This document shows positions 39,113 to 46,686 of a stretch of 64,000 bases of DNA, in pieces. Source of the stretch: Burkholderiaceae bacterium. GTDB lineage: Bacteria > Pseudomonadota > Gammaproteobacteria > Burkholderiales > Burkholderiaceae_C. Numbering within the stretch: position 1 is the stretch's first letter; each line of letters opens with the position of its first letter. The notes under the pieces are model-generated. The model searched no databases, had not been told where the DNA came from, and was given only the letters and a program-made list of their open reading frames with translations. The translations under genes were made by a program, and so were the position numbers. The stretch lies in the NCBI GenBank assembly GCA_023954095.1, contig JAMLIQ010000005.1, positions 1 through 64,000 on the forward strand, read 5' to 3'.

Positions 39113-41335
39113 TTGGCAAAGAAACACACGCAGCAGCGTCCCGCCACGCTTTTGCACACCCCCACCACTGCAGCCGACAGGGCGCTGGTTCCCCTGGGCG
39201 CACTGATGCTCGCCGCCTCCATGGGCAGCTGGGCGCAAACCGCCGAGTCGGCCGCCACGCTGTCCACGGTCACAGTGAAAGACACGGCCGAAATCCAGAG
39301 CAAGGACACCGTGCGAGTGAAGAAGACCACGGTGGGCAAGGGCAAGCAGGACATCCGCGACATCCCCCAGTCGGTCACGGTGTTCACCGAGAAGCTGATG
39401 GCCGACCGCAACCAGGACGATTTCCGCGAAGTGCTGCGCACCACGGCAGGCGTGACCTTCCAGGCCGGTGAAACCGGTGAGGAAGACGTGCGCCTGCGCG
39501 GCTTCTCGCTGGGCCAGGCGGGCGACATCTATACCGATGGCATGAAGGATGCGCCGCTGTACGAGCGTGACACCTTCAATCTCGACCGCGTGGAAGTGCT
39601 CAAAGGCTCCGCCTCCATGCTGTTCGGCAAGGGATCGACCGGCGGCGTCGTCAACCAGGTCAACAAGGCGCCGCTGCCCATCGACCAGCACGAAGTCTCC
39701 TACACGCTGGGCACAGGGCAGCAGCACCGCATCACTGGCGACTTCAACCTCAAGACCGGGGAAGACGCCGCCCTGCGCCTGAACGCCATGGTGCACAACG
39801 CCGACAACTACGGCGCCCGCCAGAACAAGCGCGGCATTGCACCCGTTTTTGCGTGGGGCATCGGCACGCGCGACGAGTTCTCGGTCAGCCTGTACGCGCT
39901 GGATGTGAAGGGCCGCCCCAGCTACAACCACCCGTGGATCAGCGACAACGGCAAGATTGTTCCCACGCTGCCCGCACGCAACTACTACGGTCTGGACAGC
40001 GACCACCTGAACACCTCGTCGCAGTACCTGACGCTGGGCCACATTCACCGCTTTGGTGATGGCGGTGAACTGCAGACGCGCCTGCGCCACGGCACGTACG
40101 AGCGCGACCTGCTGGCCAGCACCATCGGCTTTGCCACACCACGCCCCACAGCCCTGGACCAGATCAACGACAGCACAGCCCTCACACGCGGCTCCAAGGG
40201 CCGCATTGGCAAAAGCACGCTGACCCAGCTGCAGAGCGACTACACCAACACGTTCGTCTGGGGAGGAAAGAAGCACGACATCATCACCGGCATCGACTTC
40301 TACAACGATGATGCGCTGCGCAACTCCAGCTACGCCAACCCCACGGCGCGCCCCGGCACCACGGTGGGCACACCCAACAACGGCGACAGCGTGGCCGATG
40401 GCCGCGCACCCGTGGCCTTCAACACCTTCAAGGCCCAGAACCTGGGGCTGTACCTGCAGGACACCCTGTCGTTGAACTCGGCCGTCAAGCTCATCGGCGG
40501 GCTGCGCTACGACCAGTTCAAGGCGTCCTACCGCAGTGCCACCGGCGCGCTCACCAACGAGCAATCCGAGGGCCTGTGGAGCCCGCGCATCGGCGCCCTC
40601 TACCAGCCCAACGAGCTGAGCAGCTACTACGTTTCCTACGGCACTTCGTACAACACCTCGGGCGACACCTACCAGTTCGGCATCAACCTGAACGACAACA
40701 CCGGCCGCACGGCCAGAACACCGCCCGAAAAGAGCCGCAACATCGAGATCGGCGCCAAGTTCGAACTGTTCGAAAAGCGTGCCTTGCTGGGCGTCTCGGC
40801 CTTCTACAGCGAGAAGTTCAACGAACGCAACACCGATCCCGATGTGGCTGCGGTGCAAGAGCTCCTGTCGGGCGCCCGCCACGCGGCCGGTATGGAATTC
40901 AACCTGGCGGGGCGCTTTACGCCGAAATGGGAAATCTTCGTCAACCACACCTGGATTCCCAGCGCCAAGATCGACAAGAGCAACGTCGCCCTGAACGCCG
41001 CCGGCACCGGCGCGCAGGTGCAGGGCGACCGCCCCGCACTCACGCCCCGGCACAGCGGCAGCGTCTGGTCCACCTACGCTCTCATGCCCAAGCTGCGCGT
41101 GGGTGCGGGCCTCACCTACCGAAGCAGCCAGAACCCCGAAGGCGCCCGCCACATGACGGCGGCCGGCTTTGCCACGGTGGATGCGATGGCCGAGTACAGC
41201 TTTGACGACAAGACCTCGCTCAAACTCAGCGTGACCAACCTGGCCGACAAGCTGTATGCCGATACGCTGTACCGGGGCTTCTACGGCCCAGGCGCTGCGC
41301 GCTCGGTGCAACTGACGCTGAAGACACGCTTCTAA
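39113..41335 (+). CDS. TonB-dependent siderophore receptor (catecholate type)
   Basis: A 740-residue outer-membrane receptor with a signal peptide near residues 25-45 (LGALMLAASMGSWAQ), TonB-box region LSTVTVKDTAE, a plug domain with DIPQSVTVFTEKLMADR, GFSLGQAGDIYTDGMKD and VEVLKGSASMLFGKGSTGG, and a beta-barrel ending in LTLKTRF (C-terminal Phe). The DIPQSV and EVLKGSASMLFG words are those of Fiu/FhuE-like siderophore receptors. I chose TTG 39113 because ACGGAGG (39101-39107) precedes it and a signal peptide follows; earlier in-frame starts have no ribosome binding site. The hydroxylase gene behind it is a usual partner. Confidence 0.9.
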   Translation: MAKKHTQQRPATLLHTPTTAADRALVPLGALMLAASMGSWAQTAESAATLSTVTVKDTAEIQSKDTVRVKKTTVGKGKQDIRDIPQSVTVFTEKLMADRNQDDFREVLRTTAGVTFQAGETGEEDVRLRGFSLGQAGDIYTDGMKDAPLYERDTFNLDRVEVLKGSASMLFGKGSTGGVVNQVNKAPLPIDQHEVSYTLGTGQQHRITGDFNLKTGEDAALRLNAMVHNADNYGARQNKRGIAPVFAWGIGTRDEFSVSLYALDVKGRPSYNHPWISDNGKIVPTLPARNYYGLDSDHLNTSSQYLTLGHIHRFGDGGELQTRLRHGTYERDLLASTIGFATPRPTALDQINDSTALTRGSKGRIGKSTLTQLQSDYTNTFVWGGKKHDIITGIDFYNDDALRNSSYANPTARPGTTVGTPNNGDSVADGRAPVAFNTFKAQNLGLYLQDTLSLNSAVKLIGGLRYDQFKASYRSATGALTNEQSEGLWSPRIGALYQPNELSSYYVSYGTSYNTSGDTYQFGINLNDNTGRTARTPPEKSRNIEIGAKFELFEKRALLGVSAFYSEKFNERNTDPDVAAVQELLSGARHAAGMEFNLAGRFTPKWEIFVNHTWIPSAKIDKSNVALNAAGTGAQVQGDRPALTPRHSGSVWSTYALMPKLRVGAGLTYRSSQNPEGARHMTAAGFATVDAMAEYSFDDKTSLKLSVTNLADKLYADTLYRGFYGPGAARSVQLTLKTRF

Positions 41336-41366
41336 GCCCCCTAAGCCCCTGCCTGCGGCATCCACC

Positions 41367-42056
41367 ATGTTCTTGCATCTCAAAAACATTCTCACCCTCC
41401 AAGAGGTCGTCACCGCCCGCAGCCTGCTCGGCAACGACGCCCCCTGGGTGGACGGACGCAGCAGCGCAGGGGTGCAGGCGCTGGCGCACAAGCGCAACGA
41501 GCAACTCGCGCAGGACAGTGCCCAGACGCAGCAACTGCGCGCCCTGGTGCTGGCCGCGCTGCAGCGTGACCCGCTGTTTTTTTCCGCCGCGCTGCCCAAG
41601 AAAATCTTCAACCCGCTGTTCAACCGCTACAGCGGCGAGAGCAACTTCTACGGCCCCCATGTGGACGGCGCCGTGTTGCGCTCCAAGGCGCCAGACCAAT
41701 GGGTGCGCAGCGACATTTCCTGCACCCTGTTCCTCACCGACCCGCAGGACTACGACGGCGGCGAACTGCTCATACAGCATCCGCAGGGCGAGCATGCCGT
41801 GCGGCTGCCCGCGGGCGACATGGTGCTCTACCCCAGTTCCACCGTGCACCAGGTCACGCCCGTCACGCGCGGTGCCCGCGTGGCCAGCTTCTTCTGGGTC
41901 GAAAGCATGGTGCGCTCGACCGAGCAGCGCCAGCTGCTGTTCGATATGGACATGGATTTGCTCAAGCTGCGCAGCACCCTCGGCGAGAGTGCCCCGGCCG
42001 TGGTCGGACTGACCGGCACCTACCACAACCTGCTGCGCATGTGGGCCGACGCCTGA
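41367..42056 (+). CDS. PKHD-type Fe(II)/2-oxoglutarate hydroxylase (PiuC/YbiX)
   Basis: A 229-residue dioxygenase. The iron ligands are H-x-D in FYGPHVDGAV and the distal His in STVHQVTPVTRG, followed by the 2-oxoglutarate Arg (RVASFFW). Length and the NPLFNRYSGESNFYGPHVD wording match the YbiX/PiuC family, regularly found next to Fiu/PiuA-type siderophore receptors. The target is unknown. It starts 31 bases after the receptor gene, so the two are probably one operon. Confidence 0.92.
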   Translation: MFLHLKNILTLQEVVTARSLLGNDAPWVDGRSSAGVQALAHKRNEQLAQDSAQTQQLRALVLAALQRDPLFFSAALPKKIFNPLFNRYSGESNFYGPHVDGAVLRSKAPDQWVRSDISCTLFLTDPQDYDGGELLIQHPQGEHAVRLPAGDMVLYPSSTVHQVTPVTRGARVASFFWVESMVRSTEQRQLLFDMDMDLLKLRSTLGESAPAVVGLTGTYHNLLRMWADA

Positions 42057-42059
42057 TTC

Positions 42060-42111
42060 AAAAACAATAGCTGCCAGCGCTTGATGGTATTGCCCTGGAG
42101 GCCATTTTGAC
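42060..42111 (+). repeat. Dispersed repeat providing the RBS and start codon of the next gene
   Basis: AACAATAGCTGCCAGCGCTT, GATGGTATTGCCCTGGAGGC, CATTTTGACC is a good copy of the family. Its GGCCTGGAGG-like part (CTGGAGG, 42095-42101) and TTGACC end are used as the Shine-Dalgarno sequence and start codon of the hydroxy-acid dehydrogenase gene. Confidence 0.72.
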
Positions 42112-43297
42112 CAATACTTCCGCCTCCCCGCTGCAGCGCCAGCCCCTCCCCGAAGACGCCGTCGCGCTGGCCGATCACGAGCGGTATGCACGCCAGCGCC
42201 TGGACGACCCGGCCTGGGCTTACTTCAGCGGCGGCGCCGCCGACGAAATCACGCTGCGCGCCAACCGCAGCGCCTGGGACGGGCTTACCCTGCAGCCGCG
42301 CGTGCTGCGCTCCCTGGCCGGGGGCCACACCCGCACTACCCTGCTGGGACGCACATTGGCCCACCCCATCCTGCTGGCCCCGGTGGCCTACCAGCGCCTG
42401 GCCCACCCCGACGGTGAACGGGCCAGCGCCTATGCCGCCGCCGCACTGGGGGCAGGCATGGTGCTCAGCACCCAGGCCAGCACACCGCTGGAAGAAGTGG
42501 CCCAGGTCTTCCTGGACGACCCGGGGCGTGGCCCGCTGTGGTTTCAGCTCTACCTGCAGCACGACCGGGAATTTACCCGCGCACTGGTCCAGCGCGCCGA
42601 GGCCGCAGGCTACGAAGCCCTGGTGCTGACGGTAGACGCCCCCGCCAGCGGCGCCCGCGACCGCGAACGCCGCGCCGGTTTTCGGCTGCCGCCCGGCATG
42701 ACCGCCGTCAACCTGGCCGGGCTGGCGCCCCCGCCGCCCCTGCCGCAGGCCGCCGACGGCCCCCGCCTGCTGTGCCAGGGCCTCGTCGAACACACTCCCA
42801 CCTGGGACGACGTGCAATGGCTGCAATCGCACACGCGGCTGCCAGTGCTGCTCAAGGGCGTGCTGCACCCCCAGGATGCGCTGCAGGCCGCCGCGCTGGG
42901 CGTGGCCGGCCTGATCGTCTCCAACCACGGCGGCCGCACGCTCGATACCGCACCCGCCTCGGCCCACGCGCTGGCACGGATTGCAGATGCCCTGCAGGGC
43001 GCCCTGCCGCTGCTGGTCGATGGAGGCATCCGCCGCGGCACCGATGTGCTCAAAGCCCTGGCCCTGGGCGCCAGCGCGGTACTTCTGGGCCGCCCCGCCG
43101 TCTACGGGCTGGCCACGGCGGGCGCCACGGGCGTCGCCCATGTGCTGCGCCTGCTGATCGACGAACTGGAAATCGCCATGGCGCTCACGGGCTGCGCCAC
43201 GCCCGCCCAGGCCAGCCGCGCCCTGCTGGAACCAGCCAGGGCTGCATCCCCGCATTCACCAATACATATTGCTAATGCGATGGATTCGCATTTATAA
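42107..43297 (+). CDS. FMN-dependent alpha-hydroxy-acid dehydrogenase (LldD-like)
   Basis: A 396-residue FMN TIM-barrel enzyme oxidising L-lactate or a related 2-hydroxy acid. Seen are AWAYFSGGAADEITLR near the N-terminus, AHPILLAPVAYQRLAHPDGE, LVLTVDAPASGARDRERR, and the catalytic His-Arg strip SNHGGRTLDTAPAS, followed by LVDGGIRRGTDVLKALALGA. Translation starts at TTG 42107, five bases after CTGGAGG; no ATG fits. Both signals come from a dispersed repeat. It lies between the siderophore hydroxylase and bfd, an unusual place for a lactate enzyme. Confidence 0.9.
   Translation: MTNTSASPLQRQPLPEDAVALADHERYARQRLDDPAWAYFSGGAADEITLRANRSAWDGLTLQPRVLRSLAGGHTRTTLLGRTLAHPILLAPVAYQRLAHPDGERASAYAAAALGAGMVLSTQASTPLEEVAQVFLDDPGRGPLWFQLYLQHDREFTRALVQRAEAAGYEALVLTVDAPASGARDRERRAGFRLPPGMTAVNLAGLAPPPPLPQAADGPRLLCQGLVEHTPTWDDVQWLQSHTRLPVLLKGVLHPQDALQAAALGVAGLIVSNHGGRTLDTAPASAHALARIADALQGALPLLVDGGIRRGTDVLKALALGASAVLLGRPAVYGLATAGATGVAHVLRLLIDELEIAMALTGCATPAQASRALLEPARAASPHSPIHIANAMDSHL
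43274..43292. promoter_or_regulatory. Candidate Fur-like palindrome before bfd
   Basis: AATGCGA-TGGAT-TCGCATT is a 7-5-7 palindrome at the very end of the hydroxy-acid dehydrogenase gene, 35 bases before bfd. It contains AATGCGA/TCGCATT arms similar to degenerate Fur half sites. Assignment is tentative. Confidence 0.45.
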
Positions 43298-43326
43298 TCA
43301 CTACATCTCATTCACCATGGATTGCC

Positions 43327-43554
43327 ATGATCGTCTGCGTCTGCCGCCGGGTCTCTGACCGCGAAATCGCCCGCCACGCCCGTGCGGGCATGGGCTTTGA
43401 CGAAATCCAGTTCGAACTGGGCGTGGCCACCCAGTGCGGCCGGTGTGAGGGCTGTGCGCGTGATGTGGTGGCCCAGTGCCAAAGCAGCCATCCGGTTGCT
43501 GCGTTGCACAATACGGCGGTGTGCACGCCTTCGGCCTGTGCCTGCGCGGGTTGA
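43327..43554 (+). CDS. bfd: Bacterioferritin-associated ferredoxin
   Basis: A 75-residue Bfd with the [2Fe-2S] ligands C4, C6, C37 and C40 (MIVCVC and QCGRC). Bfd reduces the iron core of bacterioferritin so that iron is released under starvation. The C-terminal extension after residue 48 has extra cysteines (CTPSACACAG). It is in the iron region, upstream of tonB-exbBD, with a Fur-like palindrome just before it. Confidence 0.93.
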   Translation: MIVCVCRRVSDREIARHARAGMGFDEIQFELGVATQCGRCEGCARDVVAQCQSSHPVAALHNTAVCTPSACACAG

Positions 43555-43560
43555 ATCCGC

Positions 43561-43635
43561 ATGGCGCTTTTCACTACACTGCTGATCTGCCTGCTGCTGG
43601 TGGCAGGCGCCATGGGTTGGATTCTGCGCCGCTGA
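43561..43635 (+). CDS. Possible 24-residue single-helix membrane peptide
   Basis: A short frame between bfd and tonB reads MALFTTLLICLLLVAGAMGW followed by ILRR and a stop. It is a perfect single membrane helix with a basic C-terminus. It starts 6 bases after the bfd stop; no strong Shine-Dalgarno is seen, so translation would rely on coupling to bfd. No family is recognised. It could be chance hydrophobic sequence. Confidence 0.4.
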   Translation: MALFTTLLICLLLVAGAMGWILRR

Positions 43636-43694
43636 GCATGCGCCTTTTCCCGTCCCGGCGCACGCCAGTCTTGCGCTGATTGCTATTCATTTTT

Positions 43695-44381
43695 ATGTCA
43701 TCCTACGATCGATTCGAGCAACCCGGCGGGCTGAGCCGCACCGCTGTGATCGCCATCGGCGTGGTACTGCTGCATGTGGGCGGCCTGTGGGCCCTGCAAA
43801 CCGGCCTGCTGCGCCGCGCGGCGGAAGTGATCGTGCCGGTGGAACTGCTCAGCCAGTTCGTCACCCCGCCCGCGCCCAAGGTCGCCCCTGCGCCCCCTCC
43901 CGCCCCACCGCCAGTGCAGCCTGCACCCAAAATCCAGAAACCGCGCCCCGCCCCCCTGCCGGTGGCCGTGCCCGACCCCACCCCGGCGCCCAACGCGCCG
44001 ATGGGCGTCACCACGCCGCAGCCCCCGGCCCCGCCCATCGAGGCGCCCGTGCAAGTGGCTGCGCCACCCGCACCGCCAGCCCCGCCCGCACCACCGCGCA
44101 TCGAACTGCCATCCAGCAATGCCGCCTACCTGCAGAACCCGGCACCCAGCTACCCGGCCATCAGCAAGCGCATGGGCGAACAAGGCAAGGTGATGTTGCG
44201 CGTGCTCATCGGCACGGACGGCCTGCCGCAAAAGGTGGAGATCCAGCAATCCAGCGGCTTCGACCGCCTCGACCGCCAGGCCCAGGACACGGTCCGGCGC
44301 TGGCGCTTCGTGCCCGGCAAGCGCAACGGCGTGGCCGAAGCCATGTGGTACCAGGTGCCCATCAATTTTGTTCTCGAATAA
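43695..44381 (+). CDS. tonB: Energy transducer TonB
   Basis: A 228-residue TonB. It has an N-terminal membrane anchor (AVIAIGVVLLHVGGLWALQ) with a conserved His, a long Pro/Ala-rich periplasmic spacer (residues of about 60-145, many PAPP and APPAPP repeats), and the C-terminal domain YPAISKRMGEQGKVMLRVLI with SSGFDRLDRQAQDTVRRWRF. It links ExbBD to outer-membrane receptors such as the siderophore receptor here and BtuB. Start ATG 43695 is chosen over an in-frame TTG at 43680. It forms an operon with exbB and exbD. Confidence 0.95.
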   Translation: MSSYDRFEQPGGLSRTAVIAIGVVLLHVGGLWALQTGLLRRAAEVIVPVELLSQFVTPPAPKVAPAPPPAPPPVQPAPKIQKPRPAPLPVAVPDPTPAPNAPMGVTTPQPPAPPIEAPVQVAAPPAPPAPPAPPRIELPSSNAAYLQNPAPSYPAISKRMGEQGKVMLRVLIGTDGLPQKVEIQQSSGFDRLDRQAQDTVRRWRFVPGKRNGVAEAMWYQVPINFVLE

Positions 44382-44396
44382 TTTTCAGGAGTTCTC

Positions 44397-45116
44397 ATGG
44401 AATCGCAATTCGGCCTTGCCAACGTCTGGACCCAGGGCGACTTCGTCACCCGGGCCGTCGCCCTGCTGCTGCTGGGCATGTCGCTGGCCTCGTGGATCGT
44501 CATCCTGGTGAAGGCGCTGGACATCGTCAAATACAAGAAGCACGCCAGCGCGGTGCAAACCTTCTGGCACAGCGAAGACTTTGCCGCCGGGCTGACCCGG
44601 CTGGGCAGCGACCCGTCCAATCCCTTCCGCCAGCTCGCCGTCGAAGGGCGTGAAGCCACGGCGCACCACCGCAACACCAAAGGCCAACTGCACGACAGCC
44701 TGGACATCAGCGACTGGATCACGGGCAGCCTGCGCAACTGCATCGACGGCTTTACCGCACGCCTGCAGTCGGGCCTGGCCATCCTGGCATCGGTGGGCTC
44801 CACGGCGCCCTTTATCGGCCTGTTCGGCACGGTCTGGGGCATTTACCACGCGCTGCTGGCCATCGGCACCTCGGGCCAGTCCACCATCGACAAGGTGGCC
44901 GGCCCCATCGGCGAAGCCCTCATCATGACGGCGCTGGGCCTGGCCGTGGCCATTCCCGCCGTGCTGGGCTACAACGCGCTCGTGCGCGGCAACAAGCACA
45001 TCCTGATCCGCCTCAACAGCTTTGCCCACGACCTGCACGCCTACTTTGTGACCGGCGCCCGCGTGACCGCGCAGGGCGACAGCGGCAATGTGCGTCCGCT
45101 CAAGAAAGGTGCCTGA
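44397..45116 (+). CDS. exbB: Proton channel protein ExbB
   Basis: A 239-residue MotA/TolQ/ExbB protein with three membrane helices: near the N-terminus (AVALLLLGMSLASWIVIL), and two closer to the C-terminus (LAILASVGSTAPFIGLFGTV and ALIMTALGLAVAIPAVLGYN), the latter with the conserved Thr/Pro positions. It uses the proton gradient, with ExbD, to energise TonB. It is preceded by CAGGAG and lies 15 bases after tonB. Confidence 0.95.
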   Translation: MESQFGLANVWTQGDFVTRAVALLLLGMSLASWIVILVKALDIVKYKKHASAVQTFWHSEDFAAGLTRLGSDPSNPFRQLAVEGREATAHHRNTKGQLHDSLDISDWITGSLRNCIDGFTARLQSGLAILASVGSTAPFIGLFGTVWGIYHALLAIGTSGQSTIDKVAGPIGEALIMTALGLAVAIPAVLGYNALVRGNKHILIRLNSFAHDLHAYFVTGARVTAQGDSGNVRPLKKGA

Positions 45117-45118
45117 CC

Positions 45119-45529
45119 ATGGCCTTCGGTACCCAGGATGAAGCCGATGAGGTGATGAACGAGATCAACATGACACCGCTGGTGGACGTCATGCTGGTGC
45201 TGCTCATCATCTTCATCATCACCGTGCCGGTGATGAAGCACTCGGTGAACGTCGATCTGCCGCGCGCAGCCAATACCGCAGAAAAGGTCATGCCCGATAC
45301 GGTGCGCCTGAGCGTGGCGGCCGACGGCACCTACTACTGGAACGGCCAGGCCATCGATGATGCCGAGCTGGCCACCCGCCTGCAGGCCGAAGGCGCCCGC
45401 GATCCCCAACCCGACCTGCACATCCGTGGCGACCGCGAGGTGCGCTACGAGCGCGTGGCCCAGGCCATGGCCGCTGCCCAGCGCGCGGGTGTACGCAAGA
45501 TTGGTTTCGTGACCGACCCGCAGGAATAA
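45119..45529 (+). CDS. exbD: Proton channel protein ExbD
   Basis: A 136-residue protein with one membrane helix containing the essential aspartate (NMTPLVDVMLVLLIIFIITV) and a periplasmic domain ending RAGVRKIGFVTDPQE. It pairs with ExbB. It starts two bases after the exbB stop, so translation is coupled. Confidence 0.95.
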   Translation: MAFGTQDEADEVMNEINMTPLVDVMLVLLIIFIITVPVMKHSVNVDLPRAANTAEKVMPDTVRLSVAADGTYYWNGQAIDDAELATRLQAEGARDPQPDLHIRGDREVRYERVAQAMAAAQRAGVRKIGFVTDPQE

Positions 45530-45558
45530 AAAACCAACAAAGTACTGGACAATTTATT

Positions 45559-45577
45559 GCGAATGGTTATCATTAAC
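45559..45577. promoter_or_regulatory. Fur box before hemP
   Basis: GCGAATGGTTATCATTAAC matches 14 of 19 positions of the Fur consensus GATAATGATAATCATTATC. It lies 28 bases before the hemP start, where it would overlap the promoter. Confidence 0.72.
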
Positions 45578-45605
45578 AGCATCGCACAGCACAGTTCCTT
45601 GTTCC

Positions 45606-45812
45606 ATGCACGCCACCACCCTGCACCTTCCTGCCGTGTTCAGCCAGACCCCGTCGGCCGCATCGTCCACCGCAGCGCCCCGTGAAGACCATCTTCCCGC
45701 CGTGGACAGCCATGCCCTGCTGCAAGGCCAGAAGGCAGTGACCATTCACCACAACGGCGCCCTCTACCGCCTGCAGGCCACCCGCCTGGGCAAACTGATT
45801 CTGACCAAATGA
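45606..45812 (+). CDS. hemP: Hemin uptake protein HemP
   Basis: A 68-residue protein whose C-terminal half, DSHALLQGQKAVTIHHNGALYRLQATRLGKLILTK read in parts, matches the HemP family (HNGALYRLQATR and GKLILTK are hallmarks). HemP promotes heme receptor gene expression or heme uptake in several proteobacteria. The N-terminal half is low complexity. It is probably Fur-regulated through the box at 45559 and lies after tonB-exbBD. The heme receptor itself is not in the window. Confidence 0.88.
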   Translation: MHATTLHLPAVFSQTPSAASSTAAPREDHLPAVDSHALLQGQKAVTIHHNGALYRLQATRLGKLILTK

Positions 45813-45951
45813 ATTTCCGCGCTTCTGCCACAGCCACCTGCGTGCAGGGCCCAACGATCATCGTGGGGCGACTCCCGGACTGACAGCCAAGTCCGCAAGA
45901 GTCGTTTTTGCCAGCCAACGGTTTTCCCGCGTAGCCAGGCTTTTTTTCCAC

Positions 45952-46002
45952 CTTTCCATTAATAAAAAACCGGCCACAGGCCGGTTTTTTATTAATGGAA
46001 AG
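45952..46002. terminator. Bidirectional terminator with 24-bp perfect arms
   Basis: CTTTCCATTAATAAAAAACC, GGCC form the left arm and the exact complement follows after an ACA loop: 24 paired bases on each side, with an A-run on the left and a T-run on the right. It can stop transcription from hemP and from the convergent HbpS/GlcG-like gene. The rest of 45813-46064 shows no coding potential. Confidence 0.88.
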
Positions 46003-46011
46003 TGGCTTTAT

Positions 46012-46055
46012 CGCCCTGCCAGTAAGCGCCAACAGCTCTGTATTTCATAGCATCG
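46012..46055 (-). repeat. Dispersed TAGCTGC-type repeat
   Basis: Read on the minus strand: GCTATGAAATACAGAGCTGT, TGGCGCTTACTGGCAGGGCG. It is a shortened family copy directly after the bidirectional terminator. Confidence 0.6.
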
Positions 46056-46064
46056 TGCGCTCCA

Positions 46065-46472
46065 TTACAACCCGAGCGCCGCAATGCCGGCCCGCGCAAT
46101 CTGGGCGTCCTCGGTTGATTTGACGCCGCTCACGCCCACGGCGCCCAGGCACTGTCCATCCTTCAGGATGGGCACGCCGCCTTCGAGCAGGCCATCAATG
46201 GCGGGCGCGCTCAGGAAGGAGGTACGTCCCCCGTTGACGATGTCTTCGTACACCTTGCTCTCACGCCGTCCCAGGGCGGCTGTGCGGGCCTTGGAGGGCG
46301 CGATGTGGGCCGACACGGGCGCCGCGCCGTCGAGGCGCTGCAGCGACAGCAGGTGGCCGCCCGCATCCACGATGGCAATCGTCACGGGCCACTGGTTTTT
46401 CAGGGCTTCGGCTTCAGCAGCGGCGGCGATCTTCTTGATGTCGGCCAGTTCGAGTTCAAAGGTGGTTTTCAT
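46065..46472 (-). CDS. GlcG/HbpS family protein (possible heme-binding)
   Basis: A 135-residue protein of the GlcG/HbpS (PduO C-terminal-like) fold. It has the family words VTIAIVDAGGHLLSLQRLDGA, SKARTAALGRRES and GVPILKDGQCLGAVGVSG. Some relatives bind heme or corrinoids; the proximity to hemP and the iron genes favours heme, but this is inference. No signal peptide is seen. Convergent to hemP. Confidence 0.85.
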   Translation of the reverse strand: MKTTFELELADIKKIAAAAEAEALKNQWPVTIAIVDAGGHLLSLQRLDGAAPVSAHIAPSKARTAALGRRESKVYEDIVNGGRTSFLSAPAIDGLLEGGVPILKDGQCLGAVGVSGVKSTEDAQIARAGIAALGL

Positions 46473-46686
46473 ACATAAAGCAGCCTTGTGGGCCGTTGTT
46501 CAGCGGCCCGCGGGCCTGGGTGATGGAACTCAAAGGATAGCGCCGGGTCAACCATTCGTCACCGGCCTGCAAGGCAAAAGAACCCTGACCCAGAACGGGG
46601 TAGTCTTGCGCCCCTTGCAAAGGCTGTATACAACACCATCTACAATGAGTTGGCCTGCGCTTTGCAGGTCACTCAGGAGAGCAACG

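Noticed and set aside
39026..41623. An 865-codon minus-strand frame opposite the siderophore receptor
   Set aside because: Antisense shadow; no motif, no plausible start, biased composition.
45813..45950. Possible small RNA or gene between hemP and the bidirectional terminator
   Set aside because: No promoter-like pair, conserved RNA motif or coding frame could be recognised; it is probably the 3' untranslated region of hemP.
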